Below, one piece after another: positions 33,983 through 43,672 of a DNA stretch of 64,000 nt; within the stretch, counting starts at the first letter, position 1; the number at the start of each line of letters is the position of its first letter. The translations under genes were made by a program, and so were the position numbers. Below the pieces are notes generated by a model, which was not told the origin of the DNA, did not search any database, and saw nothing but the letters and a program-made list of their open reading frames with translations. Source of the DNA: Lysobacter sp. CFH 32150 (GTDB lineage Bacteria > Pseudomonadota > Gammaproteobacteria > Xanthomonadales > Xanthomonadaceae); the NCBI RefSeq assembly GCF_022758295.1, contig NZ_JALDWJ010000004.1:186001-250000 (forward strand). The letters run 5' to 3'.

Positions 33983-36900
33983 ATGACCAGCACCGCCGAA
34001 CTCAGCTCCCCCGATTCCGCCAACACCACGCTCACCCATTGCGGGGTTCAAGCCGGCGTGCTGGACACGGACTACACCCTCGACGACAAGTACGGTCGCG
34101 TACAGGGCCGCATATATCTCTCGGGCGTGCAGGCGTTGGTGCGGCTGCCGCTGATGCAGCGGCTGCGCGACCAGGCCGCGGGCCTGAATACGGCCGGCTT
34201 CATTTCCGGCTACCGCGGCTCGCCGCTGGGTGGCTTCGATCTCGAGTTGTGGCGCGCGCGCAAGCACCTGGAAGCGGCGGCGGTGAAGTTCACCCCCGGT
34301 TTGAACGAAGACCTCGGCGCGACCATGGTCTGGGGCACGCAGCAGACCAACCTGTTCCCGGGCGCCAAGGTCGAGGGCGTGTACGGCATGTGGTACGGCA
34401 AGGGCCCGGGCGTGGACCGCACCGGCGACGTGTTCAAGCACGCCAATGCCGCGGGCACGTCGAAGCATGGTGGCGTGCTGGCATTGGCCGCCGATGACCA
34501 CGCCTGTCGCTCGTCGACGCTGCCGCATGGTTCCGAAGGCGAATTCGTCTCCGCGCTGATGCCGATCCTGAATCCGGCCGGCGTCCAGGACATCCTCGAC
34601 CTCGGCCTGATTGGCTGGGCGATGTCGCGCTTCACGGGGCGCTGGGTCGGCTTCAAGACCATCGCCGAGACCGTCGAGTCGTCGATGTCGGTGGACGTCG
34701 ATCCGTTCGCGCTGCAGATCGTCACCCCGGACGATTTCGAACTGCCGCCGGGCGGTCTCAGCATCCGCTGGCCGGATCCGCCGATGGACCAGGAGATGCG
34801 CCTGCACCGTTACGCGGTGAAGGCGGCGCAGGCATTCGCGCGCGCCAACCGGATCGACCGCATCGTGCTCGATTCGCCGAACGCGCGCCTGGGCATCATC
34901 ACCACCGGCAAGTCGTACCTCGACGTGCTGCAGGCGCTGGAATACCTCGGCCTCGATGCGCGCGCCTGCGCCGATCTCGGCATCCGCGTCTACAAGGTCG
35001 CGATGACCTGGCCGCTGGAACCGGTCGGCCTGCGCAACTTCGCGCGCGGGCTCGAAGACATCCTCGTGGTCGAGGAAAAGCACGCCTTCATCGAAAGCCA
35101 GATGAAGGAGTCGATGTACAACTGGACCGAAGGGCAGCGTCCATCGATCGTCGGCAAGTACGACGAAGCCGGCGAGTGGATTTTGCCGTCGACCGGCGAA
35201 CTGACGCCGGCGCGCATCGCGCAGGTCATCGCGCGCCGCATCCAGCGGTTCCACAACAGCGAACAGATCGAGAACGTGCTGCGCTGGATCGCCGAGAAGG
35301 AGGGCGAGCTGGCGCTGCCGCGCGCCAACTTCCCGCGCGTGCCGCATTACTGCTCCGGCTGTCCGCACAACACCTCGACCGTGGTGCCGGAAGGTTCGCG
35401 CGGCCTCGGTGGCATCGGCTGCCACTACATGGTCACGTGGATGGACCGCAGCACCGATACCTTCACCCACATGGGCGGTGAAGGTGTGACCTGGAGCGGG
35501 CAAGCGGCGTTCACCGAAACCCAGCACGTGTTCCAGAACCTTGGTGACGGCACCTATTTCCACAGCGGTTCGCTCGCGATCCGCCAGTCGGTCGCCACCG
35601 GCGTCAACATCACCTACAAGATCCTCTACAACGATGCGGTCGCGATGACCGGCGGCCAGCCGGTCGACGGCACCCTGTCGGTACCGCAGATCGCGCACCA
35701 GGTCCGCAGCGAAGGCGTGCAGACGATCGTCGTGCTTTCCGACGACATCGAAAAGTGGACCGATCATTCGATCTTCCCGTCCGGCGTGGAGTTCCTCGAC
35801 CGCAAGGAACTCGACGCCACGCAGAAGCGCCTGCGCGAAGTGAAGGGCGTCAGCGTGCTGATCTACGACCAGGTCTGCGCGACCGAGAAGCGCCGCCGCC
35901 GCAAGCGCGGCAAGATGGTCGATCCGCAGAAGCGCGTTGTGGTCAACACACTGGTGTGCGAAGGCTGCGGCGATTGCGGGCAGAAATCGTTCTGCGTGTC
36001 GGTGTTGCCGAAGGACACCGAGTTCGGCCGCAAGCGCGAGATCGACCAGTCGAACTGCAACAAGGACTACAGCTGTGTCAACGGCTTCTGCCCAAGCTTC
36101 GTCACCGTGCACGGTGGCACGCCGCGCAAGGGCAAGAAGATCAATGCTGCCGAACGTCTGGCCAATTTGCCGTTGCCGACGATGGCGACCGACCTGTCGC
36201 AACCCTGGAACATCCTGATCACCGGCGTCGGCGGCACCGGCGTCGTCACCATCGGCGCGTTACTCGGCATGGCCGGCCATCTGGAAGGCAAGGGTTCGAC
36301 CGTGCTCGACCAGACCGGTCTCGCGCAGAAAGGCGGCGCGGTCACCACGCATATCCGCATCGCAAAAACGCCGGCCGATATCCACGCCGTACGCATCGCC
36401 GCCGGCGAAGCCGACCTCGTGCTCGGCTGCGACATGGTCGTGGTCAACGACTACTGGGCGTTGTCGAAGGTCCGCGCCGATCGCACCAAGGTCGTGCTCA
36501 ACACCTACGAAGCGATGCCCGGCACGTTCACCACGCGTCCGGACATGCAGTTCCCGGCCGCCGACATCGTCGCCGCGGTACGCACTGCGCTCGCCGGCCA
36601 GGATCCGTTGCAGATCGATGCGACCCAGCTCGCCACCGGATTGATGGGCGATGCGATCGCCGCCAACCTCTTCATCCTCGGCTACGCCTGGCAGCAGGGC
36701 CTGGTGCCGATTTCGTTCGAAGCGCTGATGCGTGCGGTCGAACTCAACGGCGCCGCGATCGAGATGAACAAGACCGCGTTCGCCTGGGGCCGCCTCGCTG
36801 TGATCGACCCGGCTGCCGTCAACGAAGCCGCCGGAATCGTCCGCAACGTTCCGACCGCCGCCGAACGCACCCCGCACGCGCTGCCAGTGCTTGCTCCGCG

Positions 36901-37690
36901 TCCCTCGGAAGGCCACGAATCCGGCCTGGCCGACGCGCTTGCCGCGACCCGTCGCGAAGACGAACTGCGCCACGTGCCCGAGGCCAGTGGTGGCGAAGTC
37001 GCCTTCCTCCCGCTCGACGACTTGCGCTTGTCGCGTTCGCTCGATGAAGTCATCGCCCGCCGCATCACCTTCCTCACCGACTACCAGAACGCGGGCTACG
37101 CCAAGCGTTACTCGGACTTCGTCGCCAAGGTGCGCGCGGCCGAAGCTGCGAAAGCACCGGGTAGCACCGATCTCACCGAGGCTGTCGCCCGCTATGCCTT
37201 CAAGCTGATGGCATACAAGGACGAATACGAAGTCGCGCGTCTGTACACCAGCGGCGACTTCAAGCGGAAGCTCGAACAGCAGTTCGACGGCGACTACAAG
37301 CTGCACTTCCACCTTGCCCCGCCGCTGCTGGCGAAGAAAAACGCGCAAGGCCAGCTGCAGAAGAAGGAATACGGCCCGTGGGTGTTCACGGCGTTCAAGC
37401 TGGTGGCGAAACTGCGTGGCCTGCGCGGCACCGCGTTCGATATTTTCGGCTACACCGCCGAACGCAAAGGCGAGCGCCAGTTGATCGCCGATTACGAAAA
37501 GACCATTGGCGATCTTCTGGCCACGCTCGATAGCGGTAACGTCGGCCTCGCCGCCGAGATAGCCTCGATCCCCGAGCAGATCCGCGGCTACGGCCACGTC
37601 AAGGAAGCGCACCTGCACAAGGCCAAGCTGCGCGAGGCTGAGTTGCTCAGGGAGTGGAAGAACCCATTGCGGGTGGTGCAGGTCGCATAA
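33983..37690 (+). CDS. Indolepyruvate ferredoxin oxidoreductase, fused alpha-gamma subunits
   Basis: A 1235-residue 2-ketoacid:ferredoxin oxidoreductase that would oxidise arylpyruvates (from aromatic amino acids) to acyl-CoA and reduce ferredoxin. The N-terminal pyrimidine-binding domain carries GFISGYRGSPLGGFD, the TPP domain follows with CSGCPHN, GGIGCHYM and DRSTDTFTHMGGEG, then a Cys cluster (CEGCGDCG, and NCNKDYSC with FCPSF), and a C-terminal gamma domain begins ILITGVGGTGVVTIGALLGMAGHLEGK. Such single-chain forms are widespread in aerobic proteobacteria. I start at the ATG at 33983; earlier TTG/ATG codons (33926, 33941) lie in a repeat-like stretch. It stands alone, with a terminator 4 bp after the stop. 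Confidence 0.92.
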   Translation: MTSTAELSSPDSANTTLTHCGVQAGVLDTDYTLDDKYGRVQGRIYLSGVQALVRLPLMQRLRDQAAGLNTAGFISGYRGSPLGGFDLELWRARKHLEAAAVKFTPGLNEDLGATMVWGTQQTNLFPGAKVEGVYGMWYGKGPGVDRTGDVFKHANAAGTSKHGGVLALAADDHACRSSTLPHGSEGEFVSALMPILNPAGVQDILDLGLIGWAMSRFTGRWVGFKTIAETVESSMSVDVDPFALQIVTPDDFELPPGGLSIRWPDPPMDQEMRLHRYAVKAAQAFARANRIDRIVLDSPNARLGIITTGKSYLDVLQALEYLGLDARACADLGIRVYKVAMTWPLEPVGLRNFARGLEDILVVEEKHAFIESQMKESMYNWTEGQRPSIVGKYDEAGEWILPSTGELTPARIAQVIARRIQRFHNSEQIENVLRWIAEKEGELALPRANFPRVPHYCSGCPHNTSTVVPEGSRGLGGIGCHYMVTWMDRSTDTFTHMGGEGVTWSGQAAFTETQHVFQNLGDGTYFHSGSLAIRQSVATGVNITYKILYNDAVAMTGGQPVDGTLSVPQIAHQVRSEGVQTIVVLSDDIEKWTDHSIFPSGVEFLDRKELDATQKRLREVKGVSVLIYDQVCATEKRRRRKRGKMVDPQKRVVVNTLVCEGCGDCGQKSFCVSVLPKDTEFGRKREIDQSNCNKDYSCVNGFCPSFVTVHGGTPRKGKKINAAERLANLPLPTMATDLSQPWNILITGVGGTGVVTIGALLGMAGHLEGKGSTVLDQTGLAQKGGAVTTHIRIAKTPADIHAVRIAAGEADLVLGCDMVVVNDYWALSKVRADRTKVVLNTYEAMPGTFTTRPDMQFPAADIVAAVRTALAGQDPLQIDATQLATGLMGDAIAANLFILGYAWQQGLVPISFEALMRAVELNGAAIEMNKTAFAWGRLAVIDPAAVNEAAGIVRNVPTAAERTPHALPVLAPRPSEGHESGLADALAATRREDELRHVPEASGGEVAFLPLDDLRLSRSLDEVIARRITFLTDYQNAGYAKRYSDFVAKVRAAEAAKAPGSTDLTEAVARYAFKLMAYKDEYEVARLYTSGDFKRKLEQQFDGDYKLHFHLAPPLLAKKNAQGQLQKKEYGPWVFTAFKLVAKLRGLRGTAFDIFGYTAERKGERQLIADYEKTIGDLLATLDSGNVGLAAEIASIPEQIRGYGHVKEAHLHKAKLREAELLREWKNPLRVVQVA

Positions 37691-37694
37691 CAAG

Positions 37695-37722
37695 AAAGCC
37701 CCGCTATTGCGGGGCTTTTTTC
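37695..37722. terminator. Rho-independent terminator, bidirectional
   Basis: Stem AAAGCCCCGC / GCGGGGCTTT with a TATT loop, then a run of T on the plus strand; on the other strand the stem is followed by TTTC. It ends the ferredoxin oxidoreductase transcript and the convergent M61 peptidase transcript. Confidence 0.93.
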
Positions 37723-37738
37723 GTGGGTGCGACGCGCG

Positions 37739-39673
37739 TTACTTGCGCGGCGTGAAGATCGGCGTCAGGTAATCCGGCTTGCCCTGGATCCGCTCCAGAT
37801 GCGGATAGCGGAGGCCGTCGTGGTAGTCGACGGTGATGGTGCGGAAGCGATCGAACTCCTTCACCAGCAGGCGGATCGGCGCCTTGTCGGTCTTCGCCGC
37901 CTTGATCGCGTCGCTCAACGTCTCCTTGCCATATTCGAGATCGTTGACCGCGACGATCGTCATGCCGTTGCCGATGCCGGCGTTGAACGCGGCGCTATCC
38001 CAGCGCACGTCGCCGACTTTGCCGTCCTTGCCGACGTTCATGCCGATCGAATAGGTGAAGTCCGCGCCGCCGTCGTTGTCCTTGGCGCGGGCCTTGGCGT
38101 AGGCATTGGGTTCGTCCTTGTAGACCAGGCGCCAGCCGCTGGCCTCGATGCCGCCAGTGACCGGCGTTTTGCCGTCGAGGCGATCGCGCAGGAAGGTAGC
38201 CCAATCGTCCGCGACCACGCCGTTGAGCGTGGCGACCACGTCGTCAAAGGTGTAGGTGTTCTGCGTCTTCCAGACACCATCGTCGACGCCGAAGAAAGCG
38301 CGGGCGAAATCATCCAGCGACTTCTTGTTGCCGCTCTTCGCGCGGATGCGCGCATCGGCCTCCAGCCAGATCATCTGCCCGGCGGAGTAGTAGTCCTCGC
38401 TGAGTTGCCAGTTGCGGTACGGCTTGGGCGAGCGCCGGGAGATGATCGGGTCGTTGGTCGTGTCCTGCACCGCGCGCCACTGCATGCCCGGGCGGTTGTC
38501 GGCATACGTCGCCGCGACCAGCGCCAGCGCATCGCGCGAAGCGTCCTGCGGACGCAGTCCCGAGCGGGCGGTCAGCACGTTGCCCCAGTACTGGGTTTGT
38601 CCTTCGTAGACCCACAACAGGCTGTCCTGCATCGGTACGTTGTAGTTCGGCGTCCACAAGTCGGCGGGGCGGCGGAATTTGCCGTTCCACGAATGCGTGT
38701 ACTCGTGCCCGAGCAGATCGGTGCTGCCTGTTTTCTTGTCCCAGTCGGTGAAGTAGTCGGCGCTAACGCCGTTCTCGCTGGAGCGCTGGTGCTCCAGGCC
38801 GATGCCGCTCATCTGTTCGGACAATGCAAGCAGCAAGTCGTAATGGTCGTAGTGCTGCGCGCCGTAGAGCTTCACCGCCTGGCGCACCAGTTCGACGTGT
38901 TGGGCGAGGTGCTCGGGCTTGGCTTCGAGGTACTTCTGCGCGTCCGCGACCATGCTGAGCCGTACCGGGACCTTCGCGCCCGGGGCGAGGTCGATCTGCT
39001 TGAAGTAGCGCCCGGCGAACACCGGCGAATCGGCCAGGATGTCGAGCGGCACGGTCTTGTAACGGACCGTATCGCCGTCCTTGCCGGCGACGTCGAGTGC
39101 CGTCGCCGCGGACCAGCCCGTGGGGTAGGTCACGCTGGCGTCGTAGGGAATCCGGCTCGCGTTGTGTCCGGCGGGATACAACACCATCGCGTTCCACTGC
39201 AGGTTGAGCATGTTCGGGGTCATCACCACGCGGCCCTGCGCGCTCTCGGTGGGCGAGAGGAACTGGTATTCGGCGTTGATGGATTGCACGCCCGCAGGCA
39301 CGTCGATATGGAACGCATAGACGTTGAGCGGATCGCGCTTCCAGGCGAGCGCCTGGCCGTTGCCTGTGATCTTCAGTCCCGCGAGCTTGTCGATCGGGCC
39401 CGATGGCCCGTGGTTGCCCGGCAGCCACTGCGGGTACAGCAGCGTCAGGCGCCCGGCCTGCACCGGGATGGTTTCGCGGATCTTGAAAATGCGCTGCGAC
39501 AAATCGGTGGCGTCGACCGCGATCGCGATCGTGCCCGGATAGGCGACATCGGCGGGTGCGGCAATCCCGGCACTGGCCAGCGACGGCGGCGGCGTGGTCT
39601 GCGCCTGCACGGAGGAAACCAGCAACAACATCGGCAACAACGCCGGGGACAGACGACGGAGCGAACGGGACAT
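37739..39673 (-). CDS. M61-family metallopeptidase with PDZ domain (glycyl aminopeptidase type)
   Basis: A 644-residue exported zinc peptidase. Signal peptide LSPALLPMLLLVSSVQAQ, then an N-terminal beta domain with YPQWLPGNHGPSGPIDKLAGL, the catalytic domain with HEYTH (His323, Glu324, His327) followed by SWNGK and the YEGQTQYWG downstream Glu ligand. The C-terminal 110 residues form a PDZ-like module (GIGNGMTIVAVNDLEY). Family members release N-terminal Gly or Ala residues. The ATG at 39673 has AGGGG 7 bases upstream; the longer frame to 39739 is hydrophilic and unlikely. Single gene, closed by the shared terminator. Confidence 0.92.
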   Translation of the reverse strand: MSRSLRRLSPALLPMLLLVSSVQAQTTPPPSLASAGIAAPADVAYPGTIAIAVDATDLSQRIFKIRETIPVQAGRLTLLYPQWLPGNHGPSGPIDKLAGLKITGNGQALAWKRDPLNVYAFHIDVPAGVQSINAEYQFLSPTESAQGRVVMTPNMLNLQWNAMVLYPAGHNASRIPYDASVTYPTGWSAATALDVAGKDGDTVRYKTVPLDILADSPVFAGRYFKQIDLAPGAKVPVRLSMVADAQKYLEAKPEHLAQHVELVRQAVKLYGAQHYDHYDLLLALSEQMSGIGLEHQRSSENGVSADYFTDWDKKTGSTDLLGHEYTHSWNGKFRRPADLWTPNYNVPMQDSLLWVYEGQTQYWGNVLTARSGLRPQDASRDALALVAATYADNRPGMQWRAVQDTTNDPIISRRSPKPYRNWQLSEDYYSAGQMIWLEADARIRAKSGNKKSLDDFARAFFGVDDGVWKTQNTYTFDDVVATLNGVVADDWATFLRDRLDGKTPVTGGIEASGWRLVYKDEPNAYAKARAKDNDGGADFTYSIGMNVGKDGKVGDVRWDSAAFNAGIGNGMTIVAVNDLEYGKETLSDAIKAAKTDKAPIRLLVKEFDRFRTITVDYHDGLRYPHLERIQGKPDYLTPIFTPRK

Positions 39674-39788
39674 GCACAACCCCTGGGACGGACACAAACT
39701 CCGCATCCTACGGACGCCGCGCGTCGGCGCACCCCCCATTCGGCATGGTCGATGCCGATTGCGTCACGTCTGCGCGCCCCGCCGGGGC

Positions 39789-39998
39789 TTACACCGGCCG
39801 CCCGCTCTCCCGCATCAGCTGGTCGAACCGCGTCCAGTTGAGCTTGCGCCGATAGACCTTGTTGGTCGGCCGCCACTCGATCGCGCCCTTGGACACCAGC
39901 AACGTGCCGAAGCGCTTGCCGTCCTGCTCGATGACGAACTCGATGTCCTCGCGCCCCAGCTCGCGCTTCGGCAGGTTGAAAATCACCTTGTGGGCCAT
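39789..39998 (-). CDS. Small conserved hypothetical protein, 69 aa
   Basis: A compact basic protein of 69 residues with alternating strands (VIFNLPKRELGREDIEFVIEQDG, FGTLLVSKGAIEWRP) and an aromatic C-terminus (NWTRFDQLM). I recall similar small proteins in many proteobacteria with the same FNLP-RELGR-D-F / GTL-SKG-W-P pattern, but no function is known. No Cys, signal or membrane segment. It sits between the M61 gene and the DUF938 methyltransferase gene on the same strand; the 53-bp gap upstream suggests it could be co-transcribed with the latter. Confidence 0.75.
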   Translation of the reverse strand: MAHKVIFNLPKRELGREDIEFVIEQDGKRFGTLLVSKGAIEWRPTNKVYRRKLNWTRFDQLMRESGRPV

Positions 39999-40051
39999 GC
40001 GCCGGCTCCAGTCAGGGCCAATCGCCTGCCATGCACCTTAGCGCGGCGCCG

Positions 40052-40660
40052 TCATCCCGCCGTGATGCCGCGACGCCAGACCAGCGTGTGGTTGTTCGCC
40101 GGCATCGCCACGTCCGCGACCAGGGGCAGTCCGATGCCACGCGCCAAGGCATCCACCGCTTCGAAATCGCGAATCGCCGAGCGCGGATCGCGCGCCTGCA
40201 GCCAGCCGTCGAACTCGCGGTTGCTGGCGCTGGTGTAGTTGCCGTCGTAGTTGAAGGGCCCGTAGACCGCCAGCGTCGCGGTGTCGGCCAGCGCCGCATC
40301 GAGCGCCGCAAACATCGCCTCGACTTCGACCCAACCCATGATGTGCAAGGTGTTGGCACTGAATACCGCATCGTAGCGCTGCGTCGGCCATGGTCCACGC
40401 ACATCCAGTGCGATCGGCGCCGGCGCGTTCGGCAAGCCCGCCTCGTCCAGCCACATTCGGATACCGGGCAGGTTCTCCGCGACATCCGAGCACTGCCACG
40501 TCAGCCACGGCATCGCCGCCGCGAAATGCACCGCGTGCTGGCCGGTGCCGCTACCGATTTCCAGGACATGGCGGCGATTGGCGAAGTGTTCGCGCAACAC
40601 CGCGAGGATCGGATCACGATTGCGGTCGCAGGAAGGCGAGAACGGTTTGTCGGTCGTCAT
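40052..40660 (-). CDS. DUF938 SAM-dependent methyltransferase
   Basis: A 202-residue class I methyltransferase-like protein. The SAM-binding motif is VLEIGSGTGQHAVHFA (about 32-47), with WQCSDVAENL as the acidic second strand and DAVFSANTLHIMGW as motif IV. The opening FSPSCDRNRDPIL and the VYGPFNYDGNYTSASN segment are typical for DUF938 proteins. Substrate unknown. It follows the NYN-LOTUS gene by 8 bp on the same strand, suggesting one transcript. The length equals that of the family. Confidence 0.9.
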   Translation of the reverse strand: MTTDKPFSPSCDRNRDPILAVLREHFANRRHVLEIGSGTGQHAVHFAAAMPWLTWQCSDVAENLPGIRMWLDEAGLPNAPAPIALDVRGPWPTQRYDAVFSANTLHIMGWVEVEAMFAALDAALADTATLAVYGPFNYDGNYTSASNREFDGWLQARDPRSAIRDFEAVDALARGIGLPLVADVAMPANNHTLVWRRGITAG

Positions 40661-40668
40661 CTGCCGGG

Positions 40669-41523
40669 TCAGTCCAGCGCACGCACGTAGATCGTCCTGC
40701 TGCCGCTGCCGCCACGTTCCTCGATCGCGAAATGACGCGGGTGGTGCTTCACCAGGTCGCTCAACTTCTTGTGGCCGTACAGGCGCGGATCGAAATCGGG
40801 ACGGATCTTGGTCAGGTACGCACCGACGGCGCCAAGGTGAGCCCAGCCCTGTTCATCGGACTCTTCCTCGATCGCACGGCGCAGCAGGTCCACCGGCAAC
40901 GGCAACACTGCCGGCTTCGCGGGCGGTCCTGATCCGGCGTTGGCGGCGGTGGGGGGCGCGGCTTCCATCGTTGTCGTCACCCGTGCCGTGGTCTTCTTCT
41001 TCGACCTCGCCGGCTTTGCGACGACCGGCTTCGATGCCGCAGCCGGCGCGACCTCTGCACGCAATACCTCGGTATAGATGAACTTGTCGCAGGCCTGTAC
41101 GAATGCATCCGGCGTCTTGCGTTCGCCGAAGCCATAGACCGTCAGGCCTTCCTCGCGCATGCGTTGCGCCAGGCGGGTGAAGTCGCTATCGCTCGAGACC
41201 AGGCACATGCCATCGAAACGCCCGGTGTACATCAGGTCCATCGCATCGATGATCAGCGAGCTGTCGGTCGCGTTCTTGCCGCTGGTGTAGGCGAACTGCT
41301 GCACCGGGTTGATCGAGAACTTCAGCAGCGCGTTCTTCCATTGCGTCGCCCGCGTGGAAGTGAAGTCGCCGTAGATGCGCTTGACGCTGGCCACGCCGTA
41401 CTTCGCTACTTCTGCCAGCAAGCCTTCGATCACCGAGGGCTGCGCGTTGTCGGCATCGATCAGTACCGCGAGCTTGCGCTGCTCGTCGTCGACGTCAGGC
41501 TTGCCGTTGTTCCTGGGCTTCAT
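40669..41523 (-). CDS. NYN-domain protein with C-terminal OST-HTH/LOTUS domain
   Basis: A 284-residue predicted RNA-targeting protein. The N-terminal NYN (PIN-like nuclease) domain has the acidic active-site pattern: LAVLIDADNAQ, DFTSTRATQWK, DSSLIIDAMDLMYTG and CLVSSDSDFTRLAQRMREEG. After a Lys/Ala/Pro linker (165-205) a winged-helix OST-HTH/LOTUS domain spans about 212-284 (LLRRAIEEESDEQGWAHLGAVGAYLTKIRPDFDPRLYGHKKLSDLVKHH pattern). LOTUS domains bind RNA or RNA helicases in eukaryotes; bacterial NYN-LOTUS proteins are little studied. Start at 41523; an ATG at 41553 is possible. Precedes the DUF938 gene by 8 bp. Confidence 0.9.
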   Translation of the reverse strand: MKPRNNGKPDVDDEQRKLAVLIDADNAQPSVIEGLLAEVAKYGVASVKRIYGDFTSTRATQWKNALLKFSINPVQQFAYTSGKNATDSSLIIDAMDLMYTGRFDGMCLVSSDSDFTRLAQRMREEGLTVYGFGERKTPDAFVQACDKFIYTEVLRAEVAPAAASKPVVAKPARSKKKTTARVTTTMEAAPPTAANAGSGPPAKPAVLPLPVDLLRRAIEEESDEQGWAHLGAVGAYLTKIRPDFDPRLYGHKKLSDLVKHHPRHFAIEERGGSGSRTIYVRALD

Positions 41524-41593
41524 CCTTGTCCGCTCCCGTCGAAGGTCAATCACTGAAGCGGCATTGTGCGCGCCTGCGACGCAGGACGGTTGC

Positions 41594-43279
41594 CTACGCT
41601 GCGCGCGCCACGCCGGCCAGGATGCTCATGGCCACCGCTTCCGCGGTCTTGATGCCATCCACGCCCGCCGACAGGATGCCGCCGGCGTAGCCCGCGCCTT
41701 CACCGGCCGGGAACAGCCCGCGTGTGTTGACGCTGTAGCCATCGCCACCGCGGGTGATGCGCAGCGGCGACGAAGTGCGGGTTTCCACGCCGGTCAGCAC
41801 CGCATCGTGCATCGCGAATCCCTTGATCTGCTTGTCGAACGCCGGCAGCGCTTCGCGGATTGCGGCGATCGCGTAGTCGGGCAGCGACTGGCCGAGATCG
41901 CCCAGGCGCACGCCTGGCGTGTACGAGGGCAGCACCGCACCGAACTCGCGCGACGGCCGGTCGCGGAGAAAATCGCCGACCAGCTGTCCCGGCGCCTCGT
42001 ACTCGCCGCCACCGAGCACGAATGCATGGCTTTCCCAATGCCGTTGCAACGCCACTCCAGCCAGCGGACCTTCACCGTACGCCGCGTAATCCTCCGGCGC
42101 GATGCCGACGACGATGCCCGCGTTGGCGTTGCGTTCGTTGCGCGAATACTGGCTCATGCCGTTGGTGACCACGCGTCCCGGCTCGCTCGCCGCCGCCACC
42201 ACCGTGCCGCCAGGGCACATGCAGAAGCTGTAGACCGAGCGCCCATTGCGGCAGTGGTGCACCAGCTTGTAATCGGCTGCGCCGAGCAACGGGTGCCCGG
42301 CCTGCGGCCCGAACCGCGCCTGGTCGATCAGCGATTGCGGATGCTCGATGCGGAACCCGATCGAGAAGGGCTTGGCTTCGAGGAACACGCCGCGTTCGTG
42401 CAGCATCGCGAAAGTGTCGCGCGCGCTGTGGCCGAGCGCCATCACCACGTGGTCCGCGCGCAGTTCCTCGCCGGTGGCGAGCGTCACTCCGCGCACATGG
42501 CGGTGGCCGGCGGCATCGGTCTCGATCAGCACATCGTCGACGCGGCTGGAGAAGCGGATCTCGCCGCCCAGCGATTCGATCGTCGCCCGCATGTGCTCGA
42601 CCATCGACACCAGCCGGAACGTGCCGATGTGCGGCTTGCTGACGTATTCGATCTCCTCCGGTGCACCGGCTAGCACGAACTCGCGCAGCACCTTGCGTCC
42701 ATGATGCAGCTTGTCGCCGATCTGGCTGTGCAGCTTGCCATCGGAGAACGTGCCCGCGCCGCCCTCGCCGAACTGCACGTTGGACTCCGGGTTGAGCACC
42801 TTCCTGCGCCACAACCCGAACGTATCCACGGTGCGCTCGCGCACTGCCTTGCCGCGCTCGAGGATGATCGGACGGAATCCCATCTGCGCCAACACCAGGC
42901 CTGCGAACAAACCGCACGGTCCCATGCCGATCACGATTGGTCGCAATGGCATGGTCGCCGGCGCCTTGGCGACGAACTTGTAGGACGTGTCCGGCGTCGG
43001 CATCACGTTGTGCAACGGCTTACCGTTGTCGCCACGTGCGGGCGCCGCCGCTCCGGCATCCAACTGCAATCGCTGCAGGAGGTCTGCCTCGCGCGGCGTC
43101 TCCACGTCCACGGAATAGATCAGCACGATGGCACCGCGCTTGCGCGCGTCATAGCTGCGCTTGGCGACGGTGTAGCCGCCCAGTTCATCCGCGGCGATGC
43201 CGAGCCGCGCCAGGATCGCGTCGGTCAGCGCGGACTCCGCATGGTCCAGCGGGAGTTTGATGTCGGTGAGGCGGAGCAT
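41594..43279 (-). CDS. FAD-dependent oxidoreductase (COG2509-type)
   Basis: A 561-residue flavoprotein. After a 90-residue N-terminal domain (LRLTDIKLPLDHAESALTDAIL...) the dinucleotide fold begins with PIVIGMGPCGLFAGLVLAQMGFRPIILERG. Further marks are NVQFGEGGAGTFSDGKLHSQI and GEGAGYAGGILSAGVDGIKTAEAVA at the C-terminus. These uncharacterised dehydrogenases are near-universal in some lineages; the substrate is not known. A CMCPGG motif near residue 333 could be redox active. I start at the ATG at 43279, where homology begins; 43321 is possible. It is divergent from the I78 inhibitor gene, with 71 bp between. Confidence 0.88.
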   Translation of the reverse strand: MLRLTDIKLPLDHAESALTDAILARLGIAADELGGYTVAKRSYDARKRGAIVLIYSVDVETPREADLLQRLQLDAGAAAPARGDNGKPLHNVMPTPDTSYKFVAKAPATMPLRPIVIGMGPCGLFAGLVLAQMGFRPIILERGKAVRERTVDTFGLWRRKVLNPESNVQFGEGGAGTFSDGKLHSQIGDKLHHGRKVLREFVLAGAPEEIEYVSKPHIGTFRLVSMVEHMRATIESLGGEIRFSSRVDDVLIETDAAGHRHVRGVTLATGEELRADHVVMALGHSARDTFAMLHERGVFLEAKPFSIGFRIEHPQSLIDQARFGPQAGHPLLGAADYKLVHHCRNGRSVYSFCMCPGGTVVAAASEPGRVVTNGMSQYSRNERNANAGIVVGIAPEDYAAYGEGPLAGVALQRHWESHAFVLGGGEYEAPGQLVGDFLRDRPSREFGAVLPSYTPGVRLGDLGQSLPDYAIAAIREALPAFDKQIKGFAMHDAVLTGVETRTSSPLRITRGGDGYSVNTRGLFPAGEGAGYAGGILSAGVDGIKTAEAVAMSILAGVARAA

Positions 43280-43350
43280 ATGGAGCGGGATTTTACGCGA
43301 CACTGACACTTGCTGAGGCACGCTGGTGCCTGATTCCAGGGAGAAGACTG

Positions 43351-43641
43351 ATGCACCGCAATCTCAATCTACTCATGCTGCTGGTCTTGCCCTTGAGCGC
43401 TTGCGCGCCAATGCCGCCTGGACCTCCGCCGCAGGCAGGGCAGTGCGTCGATGCGCCGGCACAATGGGCGGTCGGCAAAACCGCGACCGCCGACGTCGTC
43501 GAGCGCGTACGCGTCGACACGCATAGCCGTACCGCGCGGGTACTCAAGCCTGGCGAGGTGGTGACGATGGAGTTCAACGCCGAACGCGTGAACATCTACG
43601 TCGACGCCAACGGGCGGATCGAGCGTGTTGCCTGCGGCTGA
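43351..43641 (+). CDS. I78-family peptidase inhibitor, lipoprotein
   Basis: A 96-residue protein with a lipoprotein signal (LLMLLVLPLSAC, Cys18) and a Pro-rich linker. The mature domain fits inhibitor family I78: GQCVDAPAQWAVGKTATADVVER, then RVLKPGEVVTMEFNAERVNIYVD and a terminal VACG. The two Cys would be disulfide linked. Fungal and bacterial members inhibit serine peptidases. The host encodes several secreted serine peptidases, including two S9 enzymes in this window, so a self-protective role is plausible but not shown. Confidence 0.85.
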   Translation: MHRNLNLLMLLVLPLSACAPMPPGPPPQAGQCVDAPAQWAVGKTATADVVERVRVDTHSRTARVLKPGEVVTMEFNAERVNIYVDANGRIERVACG

Positions 43642-43672
43642 CGCGGGCTTCAGGCGCATTGGATAGAAAACG

